NCBI GenBank assembly: GCA_030066195.1
Contig: JASJCB010000083.1
Coordinates: 1-52,911 of the forward strand
Length of the DNA: 52,911 nucleotides
Direction: 5' to 3'
Source of the DNA: Acidobacteriota bacterium
GTDB lineage: Bacteria; Acidobacteriota; Holophagae; Acanthopleuribacterales; Acanthopleuribacteraceae
The number at the start of each line of letters is the position of its first letter. The first letter of the stretch is position 1. Of this stretch, positions 17,908-26,602 are shown piece by piece. Below the pieces are notes generated by a model that saw nothing but the letters and a program-made list of their open reading frames with translations, was not told the DNA's origin and ran no database searches. The translations under genes and the position numbers were made by a program.

Positions 17908-20022
17908 TTAGAACCGGGTGCCGATGTTGTTGGCCAGGTTGCGTAAGGTCAAGGTAATGCGGAAGAAATCCTGGTTGCCTATCTCGGAAGAGTCGAAGGG
18001 AGATTTCACGTAGTTCAGTTGCACGCCCACGCATTGGCCCTGGTAGGCGTATAAAAACTCCTGGCTTTTGAATTCGCTGGTCTCGAAGTTGTAGTCCAGG
18101 GCCGCCTTGAAGCGCGATCGGAAACGGGTCCAATTCCACTGCAAGATGCCCACAAAACTCTCCTGGCGGATATCCCCCGCCGCTCGCCGCCGCACGTAAC
18201 CGCCGTAGCCCTGCCAGTCGGTGCCGCGATTGACGCTGCCGTAGACGGACAAGGTGTCGATAGTGCCCTGATCCGGGTCATAGTCGAAGATGCCGTTGGC
18301 GTGGAAGCCGCCCAGGTTGATCAGTCGCAAACGCGTTTCGATGGGTTTGTTCTCCTCATCGCCGTCGATATCCGCGTCCTGGCTGATCTCCAGGTCCATG
18401 AACGGCCGCACCTTGCCGCGCGGGCCCGCGAAGATCCGCGAGTTCACCCGCCAGGCCGTTTGCACATCGTCCACCTGCTCGTTCAGGCGAATATCCAACT
18501 CGTCGAAGAGTACGGATTCCAGGAAGGGATCTTCCTCGCGGTCGCCTACCTTCACCGACAAGGCCGCGTCCACGTAGTGCACCAGTCGCTTATCGCCCTG
18601 CCGGTAGATCTTGGAGAACCTGGGACCCACCGTTTCCACGAAACCGAAGGCGCCGCCCACTACTTCCGTGTCTTCGGGGTTGTTATCGCCGCGATAGTAG
18701 GCGCCCTGGTAGCGAGCGCCCCAGCGCAGGCGCACATACTGCCATCGTTTGATGGTGCGCGACAGTTCCGTGTCGATACCGGTCCGCAACAGGTCGCCCT
18801 CCAGGGGTTCCTGACCCGGCGCCACCACCAGGTCGTCGTAGTTGAACCAGTCGCCGTACAGGTATGTGCGCAGGTGGAACCCGGAACCGATATGGCGATT
18901 GGGCATGTAAAAGCGAAACTCCGGCAGGTGGGTGATGCCGGTAACTTCCTCGTCCACGGCCAGGATGCGGTCGAGACGGTTGAGGCGGACATAAAGGGCG
19001 TTGCGGCCCACCCGGCGATCGTAACCGGCGCGCCAATGATAGTCCCTGATCCGGGTACTCTGCGCATCCTGCAGGAAGTCCCGGTCCACGCTGAAATCGG
19101 AACCGGCGTCCACATCGATATTCAGGACGCCCTTCTTCCATTGTTGCCGGTGCCAATAGGTCAGGCGGTAGCGGTTCTCACTGAGCGGCTTGCCGTCCTC
19201 GATAGGCGCCTTGTCTTCCTCCAGCAGTTCCTCCATGACCCGGTCCTTGAAGAAACTGCCGCGCATGATCCCGCTCAGATCGGGCCTGGTCGCGTAGCGG
19301 GTTTCGATACCCATCTGCAAACCGGCGTCCAGATGATAATGCGGCGTAAAAGTAGTATCGAAGTCTTGTCGCGGCGCCCAGTAGATCGGCAGGCTGAAAT
19401 AGGTGCCGTTACGTTCCGAGCCGCCCGTATCCGGCAGCAACAGGCCGGAGCGCCGTTCCTGCATCACCGGTGCGATCATCCAGGGCAGGTACAACACCGG
19501 CAGGTCCTTGATGCGGAACCGAATTCCCTTGACCACAGCGTAACCTTCTTTTTCTACCCGAGCGCTATTGATTTTCATGGACCACTGGGCGGAAACCTGG
19601 TTGCAGGAAGTGGCGAAGCCGTTGGTGATGAGGTAGACCTCTCCGTTCTCCACCATCTCCAGCTTTTCGCCCACGAAGTAGAACTCATCGGCAAAGCGTA
19701 CGGCCACCTCTTTGAAGTAACCCGCGCTTTGTGTAATGTTGAAATAAGCGCTTTGGGCGGAGACCTCGATCAAGCCCAGTTCGGTCTGGTAATCGATCTT
19801 GACATTGCCCTCCGCTTCGACCGTGTTGTCCTCGGGATCGTAGATCAGGCGGTCGGCGGTCAACAGGAACACGCCCTCCATACTGACCGAGGCATTCTCG
19901 CGCACGGAGCGACCCAACTGGTCGGTTATGAAACCCGTATCGGAGATTTCGATTTCGCGCGAGGGTGGTTCGTCTTGGGCCCAAACCGGCAGGACGATCA
20001 ATAAAAGAAGGATAAATTTCAT
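17908..20022 (-). CDS. lptD: LPS-assembly protein LptD
   Basis: LptD is the outer-membrane barrel that, with lipoprotein LptE, inserts lipopolysaccharide into the outer leaflet. The 704-residue protein has a signal peptide (MKFILLLLIVLPVWA). An N-terminal OstA-like beta-jellyroll (residues about 30-150, L-T-A-D-R-L-I-Y-D-P-E-D-N-T-V-E-A-E-G motif) is followed by the P-V-L-Y-L-P-W hallmark near residue 188 and a long beta-barrel. The C terminus (I-T-L-T-L-R-N-L-A-N-N-I-G-T-R-F) ends in phenylalanine. Few cysteines are present, so the disulfide switch of E. coli LptD is not obvious. ATG 20022 overlaps the upstream stop as ATGA, indicating translational coupling. It suggests the organism makes LPS. 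Confidence 0.9.
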   Translation of the reverse strand: MKFILLLLIVLPVWAQDEPPSREIEISDTGFITDQLGRSVRENASVSMEGVFLLTADRLIYDPEDNTVEAEGNVKIDYQTELGLIEVSAQSAYFNITQSAGYFKEVAVRFADEFYFVGEKLEMVENGEVYLITNGFATSCNQVSAQWSMKINSARVEKEGYAVVKGIRFRIKDLPVLYLPWMIAPVMQERRSGLLLPDTGGSERNGTYFSLPIYWAPRQDFDTTFTPHYHLDAGLQMGIETRYATRPDLSGIMRGSFFKDRVMEELLEEDKAPIEDGKPLSENRYRLTYWHRQQWKKGVLNIDVDAGSDFSVDRDFLQDAQSTRIRDYHWRAGYDRRVGRNALYVRLNRLDRILAVDEEVTGITHLPEFRFYMPNRHIGSGFHLRTYLYGDWFNYDDLVVAPGQEPLEGDLLRTGIDTELSRTIKRWQYVRLRWGARYQGAYYRGDNNPEDTEVVGGAFGFVETVGPRFSKIYRQGDKRLVHYVDAALSVKVGDREEDPFLESVLFDELDIRLNEQVDDVQTAWRVNSRIFAGPRGKVRPFMDLEISQDADIDGDEENKPIETRLRLINLGGFHANGIFDYDPDQGTIDTLSVYGSVNRGTDWQGYGGYVRRRAAGDIRQESFVGILQWNWTRFRSRFKAALDYNFETSEFKSQEFLYAYQGQCVGVQLNYVKSPFDSSEIGNQDFFRITLTLRNLANNIGTRF

Positions 20023-20609
20023 GGTTTGCGATACCTGACATCGAAACGGCATTCTATACGGGTGCTCTCACTGCCGGAATAGAGGTGGTTGACCACCAAC
20101 GCCACCCTTTTGAAGAAGCGATTGCGCGCGGGCTTGAACACCAATAACTGGGAGCCCACGCGACCCGGCGCCACCTGAAAGGAGGAGGGCGAGAAGATAT
20201 CGGCCAGTTTTTGCAATTCCGGGTCCACCTGGCCGGCGCCCACGGGAATGAAGTCCCAGGTGCGCACCATGAAACCGTCCACCGTGCCGTCGGCGATCAG
20301 GTTGACCTGTTCGGGATTGAAGGAGATGGGGTCCTCGCCCAGGTTGCGAAAGGCGATTTCGAAAGAGGCCGCACGGTCGAAAAAGTTTTTCAGGCGCTTG
20401 TCATTCAGCAATTCGGCGGAGATGCCCTTTTCCTGAAGCTTGCCGCGCAAATCGTCGGCCGAGACGGAGCGCAACTGGCAAACCCAGTTTTGGGTGCGAA
20501 ACTGCACCACCGAATCCTGGACGATACCGCCGTCGGGCGCCACCGGTTGCGGCTTGGAGAACTGCGGCACCTTACCGGAAGCCACGATACATAACAGAAT
20601 GAGAAGCAA
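20019..20609 (-). CDS. exported protein coupled to lptD, function unknown
   Basis: The frame is open from 20813, but the likely start is TTG at 20609. A GGAGG stands 5 bases before it, the first residues then form a signal peptide (M-L-L-I-L-L-C-I-V-A-S-G), and a TATAAT stands 67 bp upstream. That gives 196 residues. The mature part is beta-rich, with segments F-E-I-A-F-R-N-L-G-E-D-P-I-S-F and V-G-S-Q-L-L-V-F-K-P-A-R-N-R-F-F-K-R, which look like an immunoglobulin-like fold. I do not recognise a family. Its stop overlaps the lptD start (ATGA), so it is co-translated with lptD and may act in envelope assembly. Confidence 0.65.
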   Translation of the reverse strand: MLLILLCIVASGKVPQFSKPQPVAPDGGIVQDSVVQFRTQNWVCQLRSVSADDLRGKLQEKGISAELLNDKRLKNFFDRAASFEIAFRNLGEDPISFNPEQVNLIADGTVDGFMVRTWDFIPVGAGQVDPELQKLADIFSPSSFQVAPGRVGSQLLVFKPARNRFFKRVALVVNHLYSGSESTRIECRFDVRYRKP

Positions 20610-20675
20610 GCCGTCCTCCAAGGGAAAAGCGCTGCTGAAAGGCGGAACAGCATCCACCGGGCACGGATCGGGGTC

Positions 20676-20681
20676 ATTATA
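20676..20681 (-). promoter_or_regulatory. -10 box before the lptD operon
   Basis: A perfect TATAAT on the minus strand, preceded by GTTG, lies 67 bp before the TTG start at 20609. The -35 is weak. Its position argues against translation from 20813. Confidence 0.45.
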
Positions 20682-20889
20682 CAACGAGCCCGGGGTCAGA
20701 AGTGGGAGACGAAATGTTTTGCCCTGAGTTTCGCGAATCCGGGTGCTTGTCCTTAGCAACATGGGAAAGGTCTCCCCACCCCCGGACTCAGGCGATATGG
20801 TACTTTTTTCCACAAGTAAATACAGCCGAATTTAGATTTACTGCTGAATGTATGCCTCATATTACTGTCTCACTAGTTGATTCTTGGGC

Positions 20890-21195
20890 CCTGGTGTCAA
20901 GGAACGCGCCCTGATTTCTCGATACTGAAAGTCGGAGAGCAAAGAATCAGTCCTCATTCTTTGCGCACCGAAAGTTCAGGGTCCAAGAATCGGTTTTGGT
21001 TCTTTGCTCCCGAAAAGTCCGGGTCAAGGAACCACAACTGATTTCTTTCACATTACTTTTCGGGGCGCAAAGAATCAGTTTCGATTCTTTGCTCCTGACT
21101 TTTCCGGGTCGAGGAATGAGGACTGATTCTTTGCTCCCGACTTTTCCGGGTCGAGGAATCGGAACGAATTCTTCGATCCTCGATTTATCGACACA
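20890..21195. repeat. degenerate ~42-bp tandem array
   Basis: About seven units of 41-43 bp follow one another. The best-conserved form is gattctttgctcc followed by gacttttccgggtcgaggaat and a variable tail. Two adjacent units (about 21082-21164) are nearly identical; the others have diverged. The motif gattctttgc and its complement gcaaagaatc both occur, so single units can pair with neighbours. No genes overlap it convincingly. Confidence 0.7.
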
Positions 21196-21331
21196 ACCAA
21201 TCACAACCGGAAATCCGTGCCGTGTCGGCCCGATTGTCAATCCACCGACAACTCAGAGCGGTGTCCTCGGGTGTGCACGCATCCTGTGAAAAGGTCGGCA
21301 AATCAGTGTTGCCCGCACTTGAAAAAATTTA

Positions 21332-21479
21332 GGAAGAGAGGACACGGAGGTCACAGAGTTGGTGAGAAGCCGGAGCCTCCTCAACGGCAGGGAGACAAGC
21401 TTTTTACTTTGCTTCTTGGAAAAAAAGAAAGATCCGAGTCAGTTCAAAAACCCTCTGTGACCTCCGTGTCCTCTCTTCC
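21332..21479. repeat. 27-bp perfect inverted repeat
   Basis: Arms 21332-21358 and 21453-21479 are exactly complementary over 27 bp (core gacacggaggtcacagag) and enclose 94 bp. Sequences of this 'cacggaggtcacagag' style are known as dispersed palindromic elements in several bacterial phyla (recollection, not a search). A small non-autonomous element is possible. The enclosed bases show no gene. Confidence 0.8.
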
Positions 21480-21555
21480 CCTTTGTTTTCAAGGTTATTT
21501 CTCGGAGGCCGATAACCCTCCGGGTCGAGTAACCGCACCCGAAACGATAAAGTAT

Positions 21556-21930
21556 CTAATCGGCGGCGATCACCTTGCCCAGGGTTTCGCGGTGTTCGTA
21601 AAGCAGGATCGCGTCCAGCACCACCAGCACCACGGCGATCGGCAGGCCCTTCATGTCGAGGAAGATGTGGAAGAGCAGGATGTTGACGATCACGGGCGTC
21701 AAAAGGGTAAGGGCCAGCGGCACCTTTTTGCCGACCAACAGCAGCACGCCGCCGATGACCTCCAGGGCTTTGACCACGTAGAGATAACCCGAGCCGAACA
21801 TGGCGGACATAAAATCCCCGGCGGGACCTTCAAACGGGGGTAGCTCGATGAAGCCGATAAATCCGTTCAAACCAAAAACCACAAAAATAATGCCCATCAA
21901 ATAGCGGGCGCCCATGGCGGCATATTTCAT
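21556..21930 (-). CDS. DoxX-family membrane protein
   Basis: The 124-residue protein has four hydrophobic helices (about residues 6-24, 45-65, 68-88 and 93-112). The N terminus A-R-Y-L-M-G-I-I-F-V-V-F-G-L-N-G and the segment A-L-E-V-I-G-G-V-L-L-L are typical of DoxX/DoxD-like small membrane proteins. Their roles include redox processes and interaction with quinones or thiol systems, but for this subgroup the function is not known. The ATG at 21930 has AAGGAG 6 bases upstream and fits family length; the longer frame from 21957 does not. It is transcribed divergently from aroB. Confidence 0.8.
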   Translation of the reverse strand: MKYAAMGARYLMGIIFVVFGLNGFIGFIELPPFEGPAGDFMSAMFGSGYLYVVKALEVIGGVLLLVGKKVPLALTLLTPVIVNILLFHIFLDMKGLPIAVVLVVLDAILLYEHRETLGKVIAAD

Positions 21931-21974
21931 TCCGATCTCCTTTGCATGTAGTGACACGTAGATGACCTCTTGAT

Positions 21975-22002
21975 CTTATAACAGAACAAAGGCTTACGGC
22001 AA
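21975..22002 (-). promoter_or_regulatory. candidate promoter of the DoxX-like gene
   Basis: On the minus strand TTGCCG (22002-21997) and TATAAG (21980-21975) are separated by 16 bp, 45 bp before the start codon. Confidence 0.45.
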
Positions 22003-22182
22003 ATCATTCCGAAAGCGAGGGCAACCGGGCGTCCCGGAATCCACGGGTGCACGATGCCGGTAGTAAAGCATCCCTTGCGAGACCCGACATATAGTAAAGT
22101 CGGCTTGATCCGCCGGGCGACCGTCTTATCTTCGTAACCCGGTCGCCGCCATATTCCATCGGACGAGGCAAAAGGGGAAAAC

Positions 22183-23256
22183 ATGATCCTGGAACATATA
22201 GAGCTCAACAAGTCTCGGGTAACCTTCGGCAACGAGTGTTTTGAAGAGGTCCTGCGCGAGTTGGACCTGGCCGCTTACAGCGCCTGCTTTATCATCTCGC
22301 AGCAAAAGATATGGGACTTTCACGGCGATCGACTGGCGGCCGCGGTCAAGGCCTGCGGCGTCGAGCCCAAGATCCGCATGGTGCCCGACGGCGAGAGCAC
22401 CAAGAACCTGGGCGTCTTCGGCGAACTGCTGCACTGGTTGGCCGATCATCGCGCCGATCGGCGTTCGGTCGTCCTGGTGCTGGGCGGCGGCGTGGTCGGC
22501 GATCTCAGCGGGTTCGTGGCCGCGGCCTATATGCGCGGCATGGATTGGATCTATGTCCCCACCACCCTGCTCAGTCAACAGGACGCTTCCATCGGCGGCA
22601 AGGTGGCGGTGAACCTGCCCCACGGCAAGAACCTGGTCGGCCACTTCTGGGACCCGCGCGCCGTGATCATCGACAGTTCCGTCCTGGCCACCCTGCCCGA
22701 GCGCGAGGTCAACGCCGGTTACATGGAATTCCTGAAGCACGGCATGTTGGAGAGCGAGTCCCTGTACCGCCGCGTAGCCGACCTGCCCGTGGCGGTGCCC
22801 GATTGGTCGGCGCATATGCCGCTGTTAGCCGAGGGCTTGAAGGTAAAGGTACGCGTGGTGCGCGAGGACCCCTTCGAGAAGGGCCTGCGCAAAACCCTGA
22901 ACCTGGGCCACACCCTGGGTCACGCGATCGAGGCCTATACCGAATACAAAACCTTCCTTCACGGCGAGGCCGTGGGCTTGGGTTTGATCTACGTGACCAT
23001 GGTCGCCAAACGCCTGGGCGGAACCTATGACTGGACCGGGCTGGAAGACGTCGTGCGGCCCCGCGTGCCGCCCGTGGGTTGCGCCGCCTGGGACCGCGAT
23101 AAAATGTTGGACCTGACCCTGTTGGACAAAAAAGGCGTTTCCGGCATAATTTCCTGGATCATCCCCTTCGCGCCGGGTAAGGTAGAGATTGTCAAAGGCG
23201 TGGACCGCGCGGTGCTGCGCGACGCCCTGGACGAGTTTGTGGAGGTGATGGCCTGA
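22183..23256 (+). CDS. aroB: 3-dehydroquinate synthase
   Basis: AroB converts DAHP to 3-dehydroquinate, the second step of the shikimate pathway, using NAD and a divalent metal. The 357-residue length is typical. Visible motifs are the NAD-binding V-V-L-V-L-G-G-G-V-V-G-D near residue 100, the active-site stretch D-A-S-I-G-G-K-V-A-V-N-L near residue 132, and the metal ligands in E-F-L-K-H-G (near 184), N-L-G-H-T-L-G-H-A-I-E (near 240) and F-L-H-G-E-A-V (near 257). A purine-rich AGGGGAAAAC precedes the ATG. The stop overlaps the next ATG by one base (TGATG), so it leads an operon with the TPR gene, the following small gene and ispE. Confidence 0.95.
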   Translation: MILEHIELNKSRVTFGNECFEEVLRELDLAAYSACFIISQQKIWDFHGDRLAAAVKACGVEPKIRMVPDGESTKNLGVFGELLHWLADHRADRRSVVLVLGGGVVGDLSGFVAAAYMRGMDWIYVPTTLLSQQDASIGGKVAVNLPHGKNLVGHFWDPRAVIIDSSVLATLPEREVNAGYMEFLKHGMLESESLYRRVADLPVAVPDWSAHMPLLAEGLKVKVRVVREDPFEKGLRKTLNLGHTLGHAIEAYTEYKTFLHGEAVGLGLIYVTMVAKRLGGTYDWTGLEDVVRPRVPPVGCAAWDRDKMLDLTLLDKKGVSGIISWIIPFAPGKVEIVKGVDRAVLRDALDEFVEVMA

Positions 23257-25010
23257 TGTCATGGTTGTTGCTCGCGGTTGCGGCCTTTTTCAGTGACGTG
23301 CAAACCGGCGAGATGCTGGGGTTGATGTTCAAAGCGCGTTACGCGGCCAACGCGGGTGATTTCACCCTGGCGCTGTCCCTCGCCGAGCGCGCCGTCAACC
23401 TGGACCCGGCCGAACCCGAGGCCGCTTTTCTCAAGGTTGAGGTCTTGCGCGAGATGCGTTCCGGGCAACCCACGGCCTCGCGCCTGGCCGAAAAGCAACT
23501 TTTGAAAGACTTGCGCGTCTACCAGGCCCGCTTTCCCCTGGACTACCGCTTCCCCAAGGAAATGGGCGTTTTTCTGGTCAATCGCCCCCTGGCCGCGCGC
23601 GACCAGTCCCTGGGTTCGCCCGGCGATTACCTGGAAAAAGCCATCGGCCTGATGGAAAAGGAATCTGGAATCTCCGATCTGGAAAAGGCCGACGCCCATT
23701 ATTACCTGGGGATCTGGCATTACAACGAGCGCCGGTTCTTTCAGGCCGGAGAGCAGTTCACCCGGGTGACCGAACTGGAAACCGACGCGGGTTGGGCGCT
23801 CTACTATGCCGCGCTTGCCGCCGAAAAGTCGCATCAGTTACGCCTGGCTTTGAAGACCTATCGCAAGTACCGGCGCAATGTGGACCAGCCCGAATATTCC
23901 GGTCAGCTGCCGGTGGAGTTGAGTATCCGGACCCTGGAAACCCTGCTGGACGACAGCGGCGAGGCCCTGGACAAGTTGACGGTCTACCTCAAGGAGCAGG
24001 ACTTCGAGTCAGACCTGGTCTACGGCCTGGTGGAACGCTTCCATCAGGTGAAACAGTTCGACAAGGGCCTGCACCTGCTCGAATACATTCCCCGAGCCCA
24101 ACGCAAGGATCGTCACTATCGGCTGTTGGCCGAAGCCCGGATCTCCGAGGCGGACTACGCTACCCTGCGGGCCGAGTTGGAAGCGGCCCTGGCCGGCAAG
24201 GAACCCAAGGTCGCCGGCGGCGAGATTGTCAGTCAACTACTGGACACCCTGCTGCTTCAAGGGGATTTCACGGCACTGGTGGAGGCGGGCAACCGCTACA
24301 TCAAACATCCGGTAATGGGCCTCAAGGCGCATATCTTCTACGCGTACGGGGCGGCCTTGCATAACGGCGACACGTCGGTCTGGGAATCTCTGCGCAAGGA
24401 GCGCGGCAGCGATCCCAGGTTGACCGGCCTGTTTCGCGATGCCGAGGAACAGGGACTCGTAGAAACGGCCGGGCAAACCCTGGTGCAGATGTACATGGGA
24501 CGAGGCGACTGGGCCAATGCCGAGCGTCGCATGGAGGCATCGATCGCCGAGAAACCGGAGCGCCGTCTGGACTCCGACGACCTGGCCGTGATCTACTACC
24601 TCAGCGGCCGTGTGGACGAGGCCTTCAAAATCTACGAGGAACTGTTGGCGGCTCACCCGGACAATGCCGGGTATATGAACAACTACGGTTATTTCCTCAG
24701 TGAATCGGACCGCGAGCTGGAAAAAGCCAGGGACCTGGTCACCCGCGCCGTTCAGATGGATAAGAATAACGGGGCCTATTTGGACAGCTTGGGCTGGATT
24801 CATTATAAATTGGGCGACCTCATCAAGGCGGAAGCGTATATTCTAAAGGCGCTCTCGGTGGAACCGGATGACCCGGAGAAGCTGGAGCACCTGGGTTATA
24901 TCTACGATGCGCAAGGCAAACCCCGCGAGGCGCGCAAGGCCTGGAGTCGCTCGCTCCAGGGGTTTCCCGACAATTACCGCACCATTTTGGACAAGTTGGA
25001 TCCGCCATGA
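23256..25010 (+). CDS. exported TPR-repeat protein
   Basis: The 584-residue protein has a short signal peptide (MSWLLLAVAAFFS). Tetratricopeptide repeats run along most of its length. They are clearest at residues about 25-60 (A-L-S-L-A-E-R-A-V-N-L-D-P-A-E-P-E) and in the last 150 residues (A-F-K-I-Y-E-E-L-L-A-A-H-P-D-N-A-G-Y, then Y-I-L-K-A-L-S-V-E-P-D-D-P). TPR proteins mediate protein contacts; here in the periplasm or attached to the envelope. It overlaps aroB (TGATG) and the next gene (ATGA). A TPR gene just before lolB and ispE is also found in pseudomonads, so this arrangement may be the same locus. Confidence 0.8.
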   Translation: MSWLLLAVAAFFSDVQTGEMLGLMFKARYAANAGDFTLALSLAERAVNLDPAEPEAAFLKVEVLREMRSGQPTASRLAEKQLLKDLRVYQARFPLDYRFPKEMGVFLVNRPLAARDQSLGSPGDYLEKAIGLMEKESGISDLEKADAHYYLGIWHYNERRFFQAGEQFTRVTELETDAGWALYYAALAAEKSHQLRLALKTYRKYRRNVDQPEYSGQLPVELSIRTLETLLDDSGEALDKLTVYLKEQDFESDLVYGLVERFHQVKQFDKGLHLLEYIPRAQRKDRHYRLLAEARISEADYATLRAELEAALAGKEPKVAGGEIVSQLLDTLLLQGDFTALVEAGNRYIKHPVMGLKAHIFYAYGAALHNGDTSVWESLRKERGSDPRLTGLFRDAEEQGLVETAGQTLVQMYMGRGDWANAERRMEASIAEKPERRLDSDDLAVIYYLSGRVDEAFKIYEELLAAHPDNAGYMNNYGYFLSESDRELEKARDLVTRAVQMDKNNGAYLDSLGWIHYKLGDLIKAEAYILKALSVEPDDPEKLEHLGYIYDAQGKPREARKAWSRSLQGFPDNYRTILDKLDPP

Positions 25011-25552
25011 TCACCGCCCTGCTTTTGGCCCTGTACTTCCAAGATCAACCGCTGACCCGCATCACCTACGATGTGGTGCTGGTGATGGATACCCGGTTGG
25101 TGCAACTGAAGATGGTCGTCAACAAATTGGACGACAGCCGTTTCTCCGTCAGCAGCCGCAAGTCGCCGGGCGGAACCCTGTTCACCTGGTGGGCCACGCC
25201 GGAGCGGAATGTGCTCAGCTTCCCGCGCAACAAAATGGTGTTCGAGGGCCGGGCCCAGGAGCATTTCCGCTTGTTTCCCGACGGACCGGCCCTGGCGGGA
25301 GATCAATGGCTGCAACTGTTGGAGGACCGGCCGCCGGACGATATCGGCAGCTTCGTCTATCAGCAGGTGGATGACTGGAAGATGATCGGCAGTCGTGAGG
25401 AAAAAGTCACCATTCGTTGGCGGGAACAACAGCGTCGGGTGAAGGAGCGGTATCGGCCGATCGTGTTGCAACCCGGCTACCCGGAAAGCTTTAAAGTTTC
25501 GCCGCTTGCCGAAATGGCCCTTCACTGGAGGAAGCATGAAATACCGGATTAA
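25007..25552 (+). CDS. exported beta-rich protein in the lolB position
   Basis: The 181-residue protein begins with a brief hydrophobic stretch (MITALLLALYFQ), a very short export signal or none. The rest is predicted beta-strand-rich (I-T-Y-D-V-V-L-V-M-D, R-F-S-V-S-S-R-K, V-L-S-F-P-R-N-K-M-V-F-E-G), with W and F residues as in LolA/LolB folds. No lipobox cysteine is present. It overlaps the TPR gene by 4 bases (ATGA) and ispE by 17. In proteobacteria lolB, the outer-membrane lipoprotein acceptor, stands exactly between such a TPR gene and ispE, so a LolB-like role is proposed from context; sequence alone does not prove it. Confidence 0.5.
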   Translation: MITALLLALYFQDQPLTRITYDVVLVMDTRLVQLKMVVNKLDDSRFSVSSRKSPGGTLFTWWATPERNVLSFPRNKMVFEGRAQEHFRLFPDGPALAGDQWLQLLEDRPPDDIGSFVYQQVDDWKMIGSREEKVTIRWREQQRRVKERYRPIVLQPGYPESFKVSPLAEMALHWRKHEIPD

Positions 25553-26441
25553 ATCGCCCGGTAAAATCAACCTCTGGCTGAAGGTGCGCGGCAAACGAGA
25601 GGACGGTTACCACGACCTGGAGACGGCCTTCTGCCAGATCGATCTCAAGGACTATCTGCACTGGGAGCCCGGCGAGGGCGAACTGACCCTGGAAATGAAA
25701 GGGGCAGCCATGGACAACCCCCGGGACAACCTGGTGTTCAAGGCCGCGAAACTGTTTACCAGGGAGACCGGAATCAAGATCGGCGGACAAATGTTGCTGG
25801 AGAAGCGCATCCCCATGGGCGCGGGTCTGGGCGGCGGTAGTTCCAATGCCGCAACCGCGCTGAAGCTGTTCAACCGGCACCACGATAATCCCCTGGGCGA
25901 CGAAAAGTTGGCTGACCTGGCCCTGGAGTTAGGCTCGGATGTTCCTTTTTTTCTGAAAGGCGGTGCACAGCTGGGGAAGGGTAGGGGAGAGGTTCTTTCG
26001 CCGGCGCCGCTGCCGCGTTCGCTGCCGTTGGGCGGATTCCTGATCATGCCCAAGCTGCATATGAGCACGAAGAAGGTCTTCGAAACCTTCGATACCATGC
26101 CGCCGCCCCCGCCGTTCAGGAAACCGATCCCGGAATTCGGCCCCATCCGCCGGGACCGGTGGGACGATTTCAAGCCCTGGCTGGACGAAATGCCCCGGGA
26201 GGGCCCCTGCCTGGGCGAGAACGACCTGGTCTACGCGGCGTGCAAGGCCTATCCCGAGTTTGAGAAGTACTACAACGGCCTTAAGAGCTGCACCTTCCGG
26301 AAAGGCGCTTTCTTCATGACCGGTTCGGGCAGCACCATGGTGTGGCTGGTGAACGGCGTGGGCCATTTCGAGGTACGCGGCCTCTTCCGCCCCCACGACT
26401 GGCTGTCCTTCTATCTGAACCCGGAAAACAGGAACTGGTAA
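25536..26441 (+). CDS. ispE: 4-diphosphocytidyl-2-C-methyl-D-erythritol kinase
   Basis: IspE phosphorylates CDP-methylerythritol in the non-mevalonate isoprenoid pathway and belongs to the GHMP kinases. The 301 residues include the N-terminal S-P-G-K-I-N-L-W-L, the G-Y-H-D-L motif near residue 26, the ATP loop P-M-G-A-G-L-G-G-G-S-S-N-A-A near residue 90, and the C-terminal F-M-T-G-S-G-S-T-M glycine motif. ATG 25536 has GGAGG 4 bases upstream and yields the conserved N terminus, so it is preferred to 25506. It overlaps the previous gene by 17 bases. Presence of this gene shows the organism uses the MEP route. Confidence 0.92.
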   Translation: MKYRIKSPGKINLWLKVRGKREDGYHDLETAFCQIDLKDYLHWEPGEGELTLEMKGAAMDNPRDNLVFKAAKLFTRETGIKIGGQMLLEKRIPMGAGLGGGSSNAATALKLFNRHHDNPLGDEKLADLALELGSDVPFFLKGGAQLGKGRGEVLSPAPLPRSLPLGGFLIMPKLHMSTKKVFETFDTMPPPPPFRKPIPEFGPIRRDRWDDFKPWLDEMPREGPCLGENDLVYAACKAYPEFEKYYNGLKSCTFRKGAFFMTGSGSTMVWLVNGVGHFEVRGLFRPHDWLSFYLNPENRNW

Positions 26442-26560
26442 TAGGTTTTTTCGTGGTGTCGCGTCAGGTTTAAACCTGGTCAGGATCGATACCGGCCGCT
26501 TTCAACATGGCCTGCAAGCGCCTGCAAGCGTTAATTCCTGCCCCTGCCGGTCGGCTGGTG

Positions 26561-26566
26561 TATAAT
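26561..26566 (+). promoter_or_regulatory. -10 box before the GspG-like lipoprotein gene
   Basis: A perfect TATAAT lies 36 bp before the ATG at 26603, with no strong -35. Just before it, at 26512-26531, is a 10-bp direct duplication of ctgcaagcgc type. Confidence 0.5.
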
Positions 26567-26602
26567 AGATTGGTTTGACTTTTTGTGAGGGTGGTTGCTC
26601 CG

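Larger units (their letters stand above)
20820..21555. other. gene-free interval with repeats
   Basis: Apart from the 42-bp array and the 27-bp inverted repeat there is no supported gene. A 12-nt match to the Roco-flanking hairpin core (gcacgcatcctg) lies at 21275-21286. The ORFs on either strand (for example 20947-21240 minus) merely translate the repeats. Confidence 0.6.

Noticed and set aside
18301..20004. 567-codon ORF antisense to lptD
   Set aside because: Shadow frame of lptD; long only because of codon bias.
20890..21195. Possible CRISPR array
   Set aside because: Units are degenerate over their whole length, without constant repeats and variable spacers, and no cas gene is near.
20947..21240. 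97-codon ORF with repeated 14-residue segments
   Set aside because: Translation of the degenerate 42-bp array; units of 41 and 43 bp break the frame locally, and there is no ribosome-binding site.
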